This document shows positions 35,099 through 46,017 of a DNA stretch of 64,000 nt, one piece after another. Every line of letters begins with the position of its first letter. Position 1 is the stretch's first letter. Source of the DNA: Cymbidium sinense (taxonomy: Eukaryota; Streptophyta; Magnoliopsida; Asparagales; Orchidaceae); assembly GCA_021442155.1 (NCBI GenBank), contig JAKCPB010001436.1, positions 51,262 through 115,261 of the forward strand, in the 5' to 3' direction. The notes under the pieces are model-generated. The model saw only the letters and a list, made by a program, of their open reading frames with translations. It made no database searches and was not told the DNA's origin. Both the position numbers and the translations under genes were made by a program.

Positions 35099-38000
35099 TC
35101 ATGGAAAAGAGCACAAGACAGCAATGATATCTATGAGGAGTATCCATAAAGAACACAAGGAAATAAAAAACCAAAAAAAAGGGAGGCAAAGAGGAGAATT
35201 AGATTCTCGAGGTAAAGCTGAATTGTCCAAGTTAACTGACCAAGCAAGTATTTGGGTAATGTAAATTGATCAAAGAAGATGATCTTTTAATCTCACACCC
35301 ATTTGCAAGGTAATCAAGACAAAGATACCTTCACGCCAAACATGAGTGATGGTAAAATTCAGTTGAGAGAGAAAAGCCCTAGTTTCCTTGAGGAGGTAGT
35401 ACAAACAAGCATTGCTCATATTTGTAAGTCAAAAGGTCAATCAAGAGAAGAGCCCACCTCTATCCAAATATTGAGCCAGCCATTTTGATGACAAATTTCT
35501 AGAGCTTTATGGATTGCCATAAGCTCAGGATAAGGGACAGAGGTGGAAATAAGGGGATAAGCAAATGCACATAGGACTAGTACCCTTAGAATTTGAAAAT
35601 GTCTCCACAACCGAGCCATTATGAGAGACAGAGCCATCGTTTTAATTTTAATAATATGATCGGTTTTTTTTCAAAACCATTCTATCATTTTGATAGTAAG
35701 GTCGGTCTGGAAGGTTGAGGCCCAGTTTATTAGCTACAGATTTACAGCCTTTGAAATGTTTGTGATGAATTAAATTGTCTTTAAATAAGTCACAAATTTT
35801 TTTTTAGTTCTAGCAATAATTATCATGTGATTTATATGAATCCCATGATGTTTAGCTTCATTTCGGTCCATCCATATGAACCAAATAAGAGTAATGGTGA
35901 TTATGATTTTAATATGACCATTAATTGCATTGTCAAAGTAAACTTCAAGAAGTTGATATAAAGTAAAAGAATAAGTAAAATTGACAAGGTTGAATAGATC
36001 GTCATACCAAATCCAAATTTTAGAGGCAAATAGCCCCATTAACAAAAAACATGGTTAACATTCTCAATATGAGAACAACATTGACATTTAGGTAAATAAA
36101 ACCCTTTACCCCATAACAAAGAGTCAACAAGAATAAAGTTTTTTAGGATAAGTTAGAACAGAGTAAGAAGAGGGATATTGTTATTCCAAATTTTGGAGAA
36201 CACAATAGAAGAATCTGAGTGTCTTTAGTGTGAAGCCACACATTTTAAGGTTGAAATCCCCATTATGAGATAGCTTAAAGATAATCTGATCATGATTGTT
36301 AGAGTGATAGGAATATTAGTAATCATATTTAAGAAAGTGGAAAGAATAGAAATCTTACTAGTGTTCCACTTGTGGTTTTGCCGAATGAATTAACTCTAAT
36401 AGCGAAGTGGAGTGAGTGTAGAGTAAGTCATCAATGGATCCACAACCACTCTTTGTCTTGCCAAAAGAAGGAATTGCCGAGTTTATGCCCCAAAAAATTA
36501 AGGATTTTGCATCCCATTTGATAGAACAAAGTCTTCTCCACACAAGAGAGAGAATCACCATTTAAAGGGACAAATGAGAGGATGTTTACTCGCAATATTT
36601 AGAAGTCATGAAATTCACCCAAAGACTATTTTTGCTCCTAAAATTCCACCAAAGTTTGTAGGAGAAGGCATTGATAACTTCTTTGATGGATTTACATCCT
36701 GCACCTCCCTCTTCAAGAGTGCCACAACTTTAGACCAAGATGACCGTGCATTCTTTAGAGGAGGTATTGGTTCCCAAAAAAAATTTGTTTAAGAGATGCT
36801 CAATTCTATTGATGGTAGAGTTGGTACAATGGTTTGAAGAAGGTATATAGGCATGGAATTTAGAGTGCTCTTGATCAAGGTAAGCCTACCACCGAAAGAG
36901 AGTAAATGAAATTCCCAAACCGAGATTTTGTTAGAAATTTTCTGAATTAGATCATCAAAAAGGTGTGATCTTTTTTGGCCTTTAAAAAGCGGAGCCCCAA
37001 GGTAATTAAGAGGGAGTTGATTTTGCTTAAAATTAGTAATTTTGGATATTTGGTTAAGTCTATTAGGAAGAATCTTGGTTGAAGGAATAAAACTGCATTT
37101 TCCTTCATTAAGAAAAAGACCACTAACTTTACCAAAATCATTTAGGAGGTTCTTAATGGTTTTAACATGTTGAAGGGAGCCGTTGCATAAGATAATGAAA
37201 TCATCTACAAAGCTAAGATGAGAAATAAGGAAACCTCCATGAGTTTTAAAAGACATATTAGATTATTAGAAAAAGATCGTTAAGGCTCCTTGACAGTATT
37301 CAATAGCGATGAAAAAAAGAGAAGGTGATAGTGGGTCACCTTGCCTCAAACCATTAGAAGGAAAGAAACCTATGGACTCACCATTCATGATAACCGAAAA
37401 CCGACATTCATGATACACCTTTTATAATCCGATAAAACTATCGGAAAAACTAAACAAATTCGTGATTTGAAAGAGAAAATCCCATGAGAAGATTGTCAAA
37501 GGCTTTAGCATGTTTGAATAAGATGTTGCCTCCTCTAGAAGGGACATCAATGTCATGAACCGCTCTTGAGCAAGAAGAATATTATCCGATATTCTCAGGT
37601 TTAACAAAACCGCTTTGGTTTGGTGAGATGATTTTAGGAAGCAAAGGGCTTTATTATTTATTAATTTAGCAATGAGTTTTGAGGTGCAAAGATTAATCGG
37701 TCTAAAATCCCCAAGATTCGATTGTTAGTTTTGGAAATAAGGACAATAGAAGTGCTTGAAAAGTATTTGAGAATAGGATTGCCATGAAAGAAATCAATAA
37801 CAGCATCAACTAGATCGATATTTTAGACAATACTGAAAGAAGTGGGTCGTATAGCCGTCAGGGCCATCAACAGAGTTAGTGTTCATGTTCTTAAGAGTAT
37901 TACTAATCTCCTCTTCCGAAGGACACATAGTGAGTAAATGATTATCCTCACTGTTAATCATAGAAGGGATAAGATGGGTGTTTGATAAAGTTCCCAGCAA

Positions 38001-39166
38001 CGGATTAGAATTTAATAAAGTTTGGAAATGATGCATGACAAAATCCTTAATATCATTGTTATCGGTTATCCATTCACCATTAGAGTTCTTAATTTTCTTA
38101 ATCGAGTTTAAGGCTTTTAGTTTATTACAAATGGCATGAAAATACCGGTGTTTCACACCATCGAATATGTTTGCTTGTGCCTTTTGATGCCAATAGGTTT
38201 CTTCCATGTTGTGATAATTAACCAAGTTATTTTTGGCAATGTTCAACTCCTCAAGTTTACCAGGATCAGTTGAGACATCTCTTCAAGAGAACAAACCTCT
38301 GTTCCATTCCATAGCTTTAAGATTTGTGAAAAGGTTTTAAAATGTGTTTGTTCCACCAATTGAGATTTTGTTTAAGTCTTTTGAGCTTAAGCCAAAGACA
38401 GTCATACCTAATTATTCCGGGAAAATAGGCCATCCAATTAGTGAGAGCGACATTGATGAAGTCACTATGTTGGGTCCACATAATTTGAAATCTGAAAGGA
38501 GAGGGAGTAGACGTTAGGGGATTTTGAAGGAAATCAAAAGAGGAGCATGATCGACAAAGTTCGCTCAAATGCTCAACAATGGTAGTAGCCACCGATTGAT
38601 CCAAAGAGAATTAAAGAGGGTCCTATCAAGATGTTGCCAAAGTCTAGAGTTGTGCCACGTGAAGTTAGACCTGAAACCAATGTCATCGCAATCAAGGATC
38701 ATATTTGAGAAGTCCTCCATGGAATGAAGGTTAGAGAACATCCTCCCCTTCTTTCAACTAGTTATGATAGTATTGAAATCACCTCCAACCAACCAAGGAA
38801 GGTTAGCCGAGGAAGCGAAGCGGCGTAAGTGATTCCAAAGGATGTTCCTACCACTCTATTACAAGAAGCATAGATAAAAGAGCCAAAAGTTGATAAGTCA
38901 CCTAAGGAGATTTTGACATTAACCAATTGGTCAAGATCATCAATGATGGAAATGGTGATGGAGTTGTGCCAAAAGCACCAAATTTTATTATTAAGATTGA
39001 AGAAGAAATTATGAAAACCAATGGATCTAGCGACAAAAGCAATCTTAGAAGAATTAATGAAAGGTTCAATAAGAACAAGTAACTTGATATTATAAACACG
39101 AAGACTCTAACACAATTGGCAGAAGAGACTGCAACCCCAAATATTCTAAATAAGAAAATTAATCAT
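35099..39166 (-). pseudogene. LINE B ORF2: APE endonuclease, reverse transcriptase, RNase H (broken)
   Basis: The start at 39166 reads MINFLI then a stop where LINE A has the catalytic-context W. Endonuclease remnants reach the SDHAPLL region near 38550, which is frameshifted here by two single-base losses. The connector EETYWHQKAQANIFDG lies near 38200. The RT block is well preserved at 37256-36790: GLRQGDPLSPSL near 37340, catalytic FVDD at 37211-37200, and QLPLNYLGAPLFKGQKRS near 37020. RNase H remnants include ELMAIHKALEICHQNGWLNI (about 35530-35470). The stop is at 35099-35101. Length fits plant L1 ORF2. Confidence 0.87.
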
Positions 39167-39229
39167 AAGGGGACAACCAAAAGAGAAAAAGGAAAAAGAA
39201 AGGAAAGAGAGGAGAGAAATGATGACACA

Positions 39230-40629
39230 TTACTTGTGTGGAAGAAGAGCGAGTGGTTCTAGTGAGGTTATTATTAGAAAATTTTGCTTTGTAGGTTTTT
39301 TATTTTAACAATTTGAAAGGGTCTATCGAATCCAAATTATATCCATCGAAAGTGATTGATTTTTGGGTTCCGTAAAGAAGAATCTATCAATGTTTTAGAA
39401 GAGGGGATTTCACCTTCTTCCATATCAGATAGAGTGTGAGAAATTGGGTTAAATTAATTATCACTCTGAAGGGAAATAGATGGGGAAGTTCTGGCACCAT
39501 TCGTATTACAAATATCTTTCTCAATATGTTCTGAAGCCATAGGGTCATCATTGTTTTGGTCCATTATATGATTCCCATTCAAATTGTTTAATTTGGTGTC
39601 CAATATAAGGCTACCATTCAGATTTTTAGTAGGATTTAAATGAAGCAAAGAACTATCGTGGGAAACCGATTATTACGAGTGAGGTTAGGTAAATTGGCAT
39701 TGGTATCACACACCCCTCAATGGCTATTTTAGTACCAAGGTCGAATGTTTTCCACTAGACAAATCAATAGGAGGTGTAGGGAGGAGAGGTTCTTTTGAGT
39801 ATTTTAGGCACATATGCTGAGTAGTGGTTTTCCAGTTCCATTAATGGTATTCATTTTGTGGTAAATTTTTCGAGATTAAGATGAAGCACAAAGCATTCGA
39901 GTGATCGTGCGTGAATCTTGCAAGGAGTGCAAAAGACAGGAAAATTTTTGAATTCAACTTTTTGACTATATACAAATTTTTCGGAGCCAATCCAAACCTC
40001 TTTGGGATATTTTTTTGTGATGTCTATCTCAATGAGAATACGAATAATGGATGTCAGATCTAGTGGTCATTGCTTGGTCTATTTGGAGAGGCCTACAAAA
40101 AAGGCTGCCAACAGCAAACAAAACTTGATGAGTGACATATTGTATTCGCATGTTAAGAAAAGCAAGCCAAAGTGGGACAATGGGAGATTCCTCTTTGAAA
40201 TCAAAGAGGCGCCATTTCAATAGATTTGACAATTATGCACGAAATGACGAGCAAAACTCAGTAATCTAAATCATTTGAGAGTTGAATAAGAATGTGACGG
40301 GATCGATCACCATAGAGAAAGTACCATAATTTTAAACTATGAAAGAAAGAGCGAATATTATCAAGAGGCCTCTAAGGGAGAATTTACCCACCAAAGCTAA
40401 CTCAAGGGCTTAGCAAGTTTCTCAACATCTGACCAACACACATTACGGTAATCCATGATAAGATGTCAATGAGATTAACCAAGCATTCGAAGAGATCTTA
40501 CCGATAAAGCATCTTTGAATGATTTAACAACAGTGTGCATTAGTAGTGCAATCAAATCCGAAAACTGTAGATGGAGAAGCCGCAGCCGACGCCGAGGCGA
40601 CAGGATTCAGAGACCAAAGCCTCCGCCAT
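39230..40629 (-). pseudogene. LINE B ORF1: DUF4283/zinc-knuckle-like protein (broken)
   Basis: The start at 40629 reads MAEALVSES, then frameshifts. A piece at 40232-40029 carries EESPIVPLWLAFLNMRIQYV and RPLQIDQAMTTRS, colinear with ORF1 of LINEs A and C. The terminal reading ends PLALLPHK-stop at 39232-39230. The gap to ORF2 is about 63 bases. Function by family: RNA binding for the LINE ribonucleoprotein. The plus-strand open frames at 40546-40791 and 40571-40786 overlap this start and are shadows. Confidence 0.78.
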
Positions 40630-40775
40630 TGCTCTAATCCAAGGATGTCACATATGGGAGCAATACGCACGCCTGCCGAGAAGCGTGAGAAGCATCCAAT
40701 TACCCGAGAATGGCCAATCCACCAAGGGGAACGCAAAATCGCCAAAGAGGGAGCGCAGCCGAGAGGGAGGATGTT
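40630..40775 (-). other. LINE B 5' UTR
   Basis: About 145 bp homologous to 11-165 and 51458-51570, ending in gagggagcgcagccgagaggg before satellite. Expected to hold the internal promoter. No specific motif is claimed. Confidence 0.65.
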
Positions 40776-42730
40776 TTTGGGTTTAGGGTAGGGTTTAGGT
40801 TTAGTTTATTTTAGTTTTAGGTTTAGGTTCAATTTATTTTAGTTTATGTTTAGGTTTATTTTATTTTGTTTATTTTTGATTTTGACTTTATTTTTTGAGT
40901 TTAAGGTTTAGGTTTTATTGTTAGGTTTATATTTTAGGTTTAAGTTTTTGTTAAGTTTTTATTTTATTTTATTTTAGGTCTATTTTATTTTTATTTTTTA
41001 TTTTTCATTTAGTTTTAATTTTTATTTTATTTTATTTTTTATTTATTTTATTTTTAGGTTTAGGTTTTAAGCTTTTTAGGGTTTAGGTTTCAAGTTTTTA
41101 TTTTAAGTTTATTTTTAGGTTTTAATTTTTTAGAATAGGTTTAGGTTTATTTTTAGTTTATTTTAATTTATTTAGTTTAGGGTTTAGGTTTAGCTTATTT
41201 TAGCTTTAGGTTTAGATTTTATTTATTTTAGTTTAGTTTATTTTAGTCTAGGTTTAGGTCTATTTTATTTTGGTTATTTTATTTTTATTTTAGGTTCAAT
41301 TTTAATTTTTAGTTTTCGGTTTGGGTTTTATTTATTTTATTTTTTAGTTAACTTTTTAGGTTTAGGTTTTATTTAGTTTTATTTTTTATTATTTTAGGTT
41401 TATTTTATTTTATTTTACATTTAGTTTTATTTCTGGTTTTTATTCTTAATTTATTTTATTTTAGTTTAGTTTTATTTTTCTTTATTTTAGTTTATTTATT
41501 TTATTTTATTTTATTTTTAGGTTTAGGTTTAGGTTTTTAGTTTAGGTTTTATTTTATTTTATTTTTATTTATTTAGGTTTAGTGTATTTACTTATTTTGT
41601 TAAGTTTATTTACTTTAGGTTTTAGGTTCAGGGTGGGTGGGTACAGGGATTTTAAGAGTTTAGGTTTAAAGGTTAGGTAGTTTAGTTAGTCAGTGGAGAC
41701 TCAGGGTTAACAGGTTGGGTCATGGGGGGTAGGCCCAGGGTTTCAGCTATAGTTGGATTTTAATAGGGTTTATGGTTAGTTGGGGGTTTCAGTGGGGGGT
41801 AGGATTTAGGGCCAGTGGTTTAGTAGTTTATGGCTCAGATGGGTTAGGGTTTAGGGTTGGATCAGGGTTTAGTCAGGGCCTGGGGTTAGAGTGTGGTGGG
41901 TTAGTCATAGGGTCAGGGCCCAGGGTTTTTAGGGTAGCAGAGATCAGGGGTTGGTAGCCTGGGGTTTGGTAAAGTGAAGGTTTAGGGTTGGAGGGTTTAA
42001 GTGGTTTTAAAAAAAAAAAAAAGGTAACCCAGGTAGTTTATTTTGTTTATTTATTATTTATTATAGTTTATTTTCTTTATTTATTTTTAGGTTTATTTTT
42101 TATTTTCATTTAGTTTATTTTATTTATTTCAGGTTAATTTATTTTAGTTTAGGTTTTATTTTTAGTTTAGTTTTATTTTTATTTTATTTTTAGGTTTAAT
42201 TTTTTTTTAATTTTAGGTTTAGGTTTAGGTCTTAGGCTTTTATTTTAGATTTATTTCTACGTTTTATTTTTTAGCTTAGGTTTAGGTTTATTTTTAGTTT
42301 ATTTTATTTTATTTAGTTTAGGGTTTAGGTTTACTTTATTTTATATTTAATTTTAGGTTTTATTTATTTTAGTTTAATTTATTTTAGTTTAGGTTGAAGT
42401 TAATATTATTTTATTTATTTTAGGTTTAGGTTTTTTTTTAGTTTAATGTTTTGGTTTTATTTTTTATTTATTTTTAGGTTTATATTTTAGGTTTAGGTTT
42501 TTATTTAGTTTTTATTTTATTTTATTTTAAGTTTATTTTATTTTTATTTTTCATTTATTTTTTTTATTTCAATTTTTTATTTTTAGGATATTTTATTTTA
42601 TTTAGTTTAGTTTAGATTTTGTTTATTTTATTTTAGTTAAGAGTTTATTTTTATTTTTTTTATTTTTAGGTTTAGGTTTAGGTTTTAGTTTAGATTTTCA
42701 TTTTAATTTATTTATTTTATTTTATTTAGG
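40776..42730 (+). repeat. Telomere-derived satellite between LINE B and GRP fragment 2
   Basis: Mostly AT-rich TTTATTTTAGG sequence, but with an unusual G-rich block at about 41630-42000 in which many units read GGGTCAG, GGGCCAG or GGGTTGG instead of GGGTTTAG. A variant hinge follows at 42004-42036 (an A run, then aaggtaacccaggtag). The open frame at 41772-41957 is low-complexity. No gene is seen. Confidence 0.87.
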
Positions 42731-43070
42731 TAACCTTAGATAACTAGAACCGTATCTATTGTAAAGACACAATTCCATAAGCAACATATTAGATCGGTCG
42801 TTCTTCAGTTTCTCTAGTTCCCATCAGAACAAGTATGACCTCTCGAGTAGCAGGATCCACCATCATATCCCCGATCTCTCCCTCCCCCACCACCACTGCT
42901 GTAACCTCTATCACTCTTCCCGCCAACATAACGACCACTACTTCGGCCACCACCTCCATATCCATCAGCACCTCCAGATCCCCAACCACCACTGCGATAA
43001 TAGCCACCTCTACCTTCGCCTCCATCGCCATATCTAGAGTGAGCCTTGTTGAGGTTCTATCCATCCTTAG
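42731..43070 (-). pseudogene. Glycine-rich RNA-binding protein 3' retro-fragment, copy 2 (best preserved frame)
   Basis: The minus strand reads, in one frame, NLNKAHSRYGDGGEGRGGYY, then GWGSGGADGYGGGGRSS, then GGGGGRDRGYDGGSCYSRG and a stop after CSDGN. The start of this reading resembles the end of an RRM (DGRxxxxxxAQSRG in plant class IV GRPs) followed by the Gly-rich tail. One in-frame stop precedes it. The RRM body is absent. The 3' UTR is shorter than in copies 1 and 3 and ends at about 42731 in AT-rich satellite. The 5' break falls at the same sequence (ccatcctta) as the others. LINE C's poly(A) lies only about 50 bp upstream. The Thr/Ser-rich plus-strand frame at 42835-43248 is its antisense. 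Confidence 0.68.
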
Positions 43071-43120
43071 GATTTCAGTTTATTTTCAAATTTTTTTAGT
43101 TACTTTAAGTTTAGGTTTAG
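43071..43120 (+). repeat. Residual satellite between GRP fragment 2 and LINE C
   Basis: Fifty bases (attttcaaatttttttagtt, then taagtttaggtttag) homologous to the sequence just beyond the 5' break of GRP copies 1 and 3. LINE C therefore inserted into, or was joined to, this spot after the GRP fragment was in place. Confidence 0.7.
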
Positions 43121-43163
43121 TTTTTTTTTCTTTTGGGGAAACCCCATGTAGAGGTATTTTATT
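43121..43163 (-). other. LINE C 3' end: poly(A) tail and AATAAA signal
   Basis: AATAAA on the minus strand (43163-43158) precedes the A run by about 23 bases. The run is interrupted by one G (C at 43130 on the plus strand). The tail joins CTAAACCTAAA, the same register as LINE B. Confidence 0.85.
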
Positions 43164-46017
43164 GCCACAAAATGAGGGTTACAAGGTCCTTAAAGGGGAT
43201 AAACTCCGGAACTACTGCTCAAAGAGCTACAATCAGCCTAAGGAGTAAATCCCCTATCTAAGTACATCCAAAAGCAAAAGAAAGCATTAAAGCAATCAGA
43301 AGATACAAGATTATTAACATAATAAGCTAAAGTAAGATTAAAGCCATAGCTCGGAGGATGTGTGAATGCGATAGTGGAGTAGACCCGCAAAATAAAAAAA
43401 AGAGAAACACCGCAAAGTTATAAAGAGAGAGATTAGAACAATTAAGGTAATAGACAAAGAGATAGAGGAAACAATATGATGAGTATCTTATTGTGGAAAT
43501 GTGATAGAGAAGGCTCGGGCTCAATCACCCACGATGCAAGTATGAGCATCCAAACTTCAAGAAGGGTTGCATGAGCTACTACCAACCAAAAAGGAGTGAG
43601 ATCATCACCATCATAGCCAACAAACTGGAGAAGGTAGCACCAGTTGTTGATAATCTTGTGAGCTTTATTACCTGCAAACCTAAACAAAATCGTATTTATG
43701 CATATGAAATAGGTCAGTATAGAAACCATCTACAGGAAAGCAGCAGCAGAAGAAGTATCCTGCTGAAATCCTGCTAAGCAAGTCAATGAGTCATTAAATG
43801 ACGCCATCCTAGTTATAAGATATATAAATGAATCTGTCAGGCCAAAAGTATAGCTTAGGGGTAGATGTAAAGTCCAAAAAATAAGCCCAATCAAAATAAT
43901 GAATGCAGATTGGTACAAGCCCCTTATTAGTATCCATATCAATAGTTGGCAAGAAACGATTGTAAGGGAAGGCAGCAAAATCAGAAGCACAAGAAAATAG
44001 CCAATAAGCAAGAAAACAAAAGCCTATAGCAGTTCATAATACCATGAAGACAGCAAGACAAGAAAAGATAGAAATAGCTCATAATACCACCCCTTAATAA
44101 TAGAGATTATATTCCAAGGAGTAAGCACAATTGACGGTCCAGATTAAAAAGCGGGGTCCATATATGATCCCTATGGGAATCCAGAAAAATAAGACAACAG
44201 ATAACCAAGAGTAAAAGGAAGCCACGACTAAGACAACCAAAGCCAAGACATGAAAGGACCAAGATAGAATGCATTCCAGGACAGATCCCCAAATAGAAAC
44301 CACTGAATAATATAGAAAAAACAAAACAGTAGATAACCAAGACAAGAAGACAGTAACAGAGCACAAGCCATTCTGGTCCCAGTTGGTAATATAAACAAGG
44401 GCAATGTAGATCACAGCTATCATATAATAAGCAATACCCCAGATAGAAACAACAAGGGCACTCAGAGAAACCGCCCCAACAACAAAATAGTTAGAGCAAT
44501 AGGGATACAAATTAGGATCCACATTAGAATCTAGAAAAATAAGACAGCAAATAACCAAGACAAAAAAATAGCCAAGGCCATAGTAGCCAAGACAGCCACG
44601 ACTAAGACAGGAAGGGACAACATAGTACCATAATTCAGAAAAGCCACAGCCCAGACACCAATTACCAAAATAAACAGAAACAACATAATTTAGATGAGCC
44701 TAAAAAAATAGATTAAGAAACCAGCTAGTGAAAGGTAAATTAGCAATGTCCCAACCTAAGTTACCACAGAAATTATAGCAGATTAAAGTACAACAATAGA
44801 TTAAGAGATAAAAGATAATGTCAGCACCCCAACAGAGACAAATCTGATCAGTGAAAATTAGAAAAGCTACCATATAAGGAACATTCATAACAACAGTAAT
44901 AATATCCCAATTCAGCCCACAATCCTTGCAGAAATACCCCACAGGCTTGCCATAATAACAATCATTGAGAGTATACAAACCATAGGTTAAGATCAAGTAG
45001 AACAGTTGATTAGGCACAATGATCTGCAAAGCAACACTAAAAGGGATACTATAGCGACAGAGCCGAGACGCTAATCGATAAACCAAATCCACAAACATCC
45101 AAAGTCTTAAAATAGCAACAAAATATCGATTATACCTCTCAAATAGAAATGACACTCCAATAAGAACAACACAAACCCAATAGATGGGATTACAATATAA
45201 ACAATGAGTAGATATGATTCACCACCTCAAATGAGCGAACCCAAACCAAAAATAATCCGGGCAATTAGAAAGTCACTCCCATCGAGCAACTAATGCAACA
45301 TTGTAAGCCAGAATATAAAATAAGAAGATGATTCCAAGTAGAGACATCATTACCAAGCAGAATTTTAAGATAATAAAGGTCCAAAACCGAACTTGCTAAG
45401 AGAAAAGGCAAGAAAAAAAATAGCAGAGGAAAATCGGGAGAAGCAACAAAAAAAAAAAAATCTGCCAGAACCCAAAGAGATAATTTCATCCCTGAAAGTA
45501 TCAGGTTAGCATTATATAAGCAAGGACAAATGCATGTAAAAGTCCAAGCCCAACAGCCAACCAAAATCCTTTCAAAGATAAGTGTTGAAACCTTTATGAA
45601 TTAGGCCTTTAAGGAGGAAAGAGTCCCAAGGAATGTAAGCATCCAAAGAAATACTAAAATCATCAAAATAAAACTGCAACCAAAGATAATGCACACTAAT
45701 CTGTCTAGAAGCAACATAGGTAGTAGCAATGCTCCAAGCCATATTGTCAGTGAGAAAAAACTGGTTAAAGAAGTTAGTACTAAAATCTAAGCCCATCAAA
45801 ACAGATAACTTCCTCCAAAGAATGGTTAATTCTCGTTTAGAAAGGAATGTATCAATGAAATTAAAGTCCCAAGTGGGATTGCGTTATAAAACCAAGAAGT
45901 AACACAAGGCTCAACTGGGTTCCAATTCAAGATATTGATGTGCATATAGTTCAACATCTCCCCATAATATTGTAAATGCTAAAAGAATTCTTCCAACTAA
46001 AAGAAGTAAAGGCAAAG
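43164..46017 (-). other. LINE C 3' UTR
   Basis: About 2.85 kb. The ends match LINE B; the middle differs and contains its own duplicated segment: plus-strand 44180-44245 and 44517-44610 share gatcc, agaaaaataagacarcarataaccaag, and agccacgactaagaca phrases. One ttgccataataaca core lies at 44948-44962. Hydrophobic minus-strand frames (44094-44558, 44700-45155, 45265-45564) come from T-rich sequence and have no recognisable domain; I do not call them genes. Confidence 0.68.

Larger units (their letters stand above)
31533..40775 (-). mobile_element. LINE B: near full-length plant L1-type non-LTR retrotransposon
   Basis: Minus-strand order: 5' UTR (40775-40630), ORF1 (40629-39230), ORF2 (39166-35099), 3' UTR (35098-31559) and a 26-base poly(A) (T run 31533-31558). 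It is about 9.2 kb long and closely related to LINE C, more distantly to LINE A. The poly(A) joins CTAAACCCTAAA on the minus strand. The 5' end meets gggtttagggtaggg. Multiple single-base losses at CWG sites break the ORFs. Confidence 0.9.

Noticed and set aside
42835..43248. A Thr/Ser-rich plus-strand protein of 137 residues
   Set aside because: It is the exact antisense of the glycine-rich GRP fragment and runs into the LINE C tail region; Gly codons read backwards give Thr/Pro/Ser.
44094..44558. A 154-residue multi-pass membrane protein on the minus strand
   Set aside because: Same situation in the LINE C 3' UTR: repetitive T-rich DNA, no family resemblance, no start context, and no counterpart in LINE B.
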